From JBBQVO01 sp038211505 (lineage in GTDB: Bacteria > Chloroflexota > Dehalococcoidia > DSTF01 > JACRBR01): DNA of 5,999 nucleotides. The notes under the pieces were generated by a model that worked only from the letters and a program-made list of their open reading frames with translations, was not told the origin of the DNA and ran no database searches. Where the stretch lies: NCBI GenBank assembly GCA_038211505.1, contig JBBQVO010000189.1, positions 1 through 5,999 on the forward strand, read 5' to 3'. The position numbers and the translations under genes are program-made. Positions 5,625 through 5,999 of this stretch are shown here, piece after piece; the stretch's first letter is position 1, and each line of letters starts with the position of its first letter.

Positions 5625-5909
5625 CTAGCCTGCCTTGTTCGTTTCTTTGATCGCGCTTCCGGCGAGCCTCGCGACCGCGCGCCAATTCGTGATATTCGCG
5701 TTGTACGCCGGTGATGCGTCGAGCGCGGCGCCGGTGCTCCGTGCGAGTTCGCGCAACCGGTGCATGTACTCGTCGGCGATGTCATGCACGCCGCGCACAT
5801 CGCTGATTGTCAGTGTTCCGTCGTGGATCTGTGCGAGGAATGTGCGGGCAGCGTCGCCGAGATATGCCACAGCCTGATCTACCTGCACGTCCGTCGCAAC
5901 AGTGTTCAT
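5625..5909 (-). CDS. Small hypothetical protein upstream of nrdJ
   Basis: This is a 94-aa soluble protein with no Cys, signal peptide or membrane segment. It appears mostly helical: one stretch at about 8-29 (VQVDQAVAYLGDAARTFLAQIH), another at about 36-62 with acidic and basic faces (DVRGVHDIADEYMHRLRELA within it), and a C-terminal helix at about 74-90 (TNWRAVARLAGSAIKET). ATG at 5909 is chosen for the GAGGTGG site immediately upstream (5911-5917). A longer in-frame start at 5969 would translate the palindromic leader and lacks an SD site. The stop lies 27 bases before nrdJ, so the two are probably co-transcribed. It has no zinc-ribbon/ATP-cone, so it is not NrdR, nor is it thioredoxin-like (no CxxC). 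I do not recognise a family. A role tied to ribonucleotide reduction is inference from position only. Confidence 0.72.
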   Translation of the reverse strand: MNTVATDVQVDQAVAYLGDAARTFLAQIHDGTLTISDVRGVHDIADEYMHRLRELARSTGAALDASPAYNANITNWRAVARLAGSAIKETNKAG

Positions 5910-5931
5910 TCCACCTCTCGAAGCCGCTATT

Positions 5932-5943
5932 CCACCGCGGTGG
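5932..5943. promoter_or_regulatory. 12-bp perfect palindrome upstream of the nrdJ operon
   Basis: CCACCGCGGTGG is a perfect palindrome whose near edge lies 22 bases upstream of the 94-aa gene's ATG, next to the SD region. It is well placed as an operator or leader hairpin for the nrdJ operon. It does not match the NrdR box, and no clear -10/-35 pair is visible in the 90 bases available. The rest of the promoter may lie beyond the window. Confidence 0.35.
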
Positions 5944-5999
5944 GACAACTCAGAACGTAGAACCGCCAAACCTTCGCCCGTACGTCGTCTCTGTTCGCC

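Noticed and set aside
2490..5714. A 1074-codon open frame on the plus strand opposite nrdJ
   Set aside because: It is antisense to a clearly conserved enzyme. Its product is Arg/Asp/Val-rich with no domains, as expected from GC-rich codon use on the other strand. The hydrophobic start is just the complement of the Lys/Ala repeat.
5910..5999. Cobalamin riboswitch or NrdR box ahead of the nrdJ operon
   Set aside because: I see no B12-box-like core and no NrdR-type palindrome in the 90 bases present. Either could still lie beyond the window edge.

Overview
The window is GC-rich bacterial chromosomal DNA with dense coding, SD-led genes and two gene sets that converge on a non-coding gap at about 1847-2232. 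The best taxonomic clue is the minus-strand nrdJ. Its product is the long (937 aa) B12-dependent class II ribonucleotide reductase of the actinobacterial type, ending in GSTSGCS. Together with the DUF2079 protein, the lysine/alanine-rich DNA-binding protein and a GGGCGACC/GGTCGCCC extragenic palindrome, this suggests Chloroflexota (Dehalococcoidia-like) or Actinomycetota. That placement is inferred from recalled family resemblance, not from a search.

Left block (2-1846, plus strand): four genes in a tight operon, each junction being a 4-base ATGA stop/start overlap. They are the C-terminal part of a DUF2079 polytopic membrane protein (cut by the window edge), a family 2 glycosyltransferase of the polyprenyl-phosphate-sugar type, and two membrane proteins of 75 and 74 aa with no recognised family. 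The set looks like an envelope glycan or lipid-linked sugar module.

Middle gap (1847-2232): no gene seen. It holds several hairpins, including a REP-like palindrome and a 17-bp-stem hairpin whose minus-strand side has a U-rich tail. That hairpin could end the minus-strand transcripts or be a small structured RNA.

Right block (2233-5909, minus strand): transcription runs from right to left. The order is an unknown 94-aa protein, nrdJ (27 bases after it), a 67-aa histone-H1-like protein built on an exact 11-residue repeat (47 bases after nrdJ), a GC-rich terminator-like hairpin, and a 52-aa single-pass membrane protein. The first three are spaced like one operon, which puts dNTP synthesis beside a basic nucleoid-type protein and an uncharacterised helical protein. 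No phage, transposon, CRISPR array, tRNA or rRNA is visible. The most interesting points are the nrdJ/H1-like pairing, the coupled micro-membrane proteins and the structured convergent gap.
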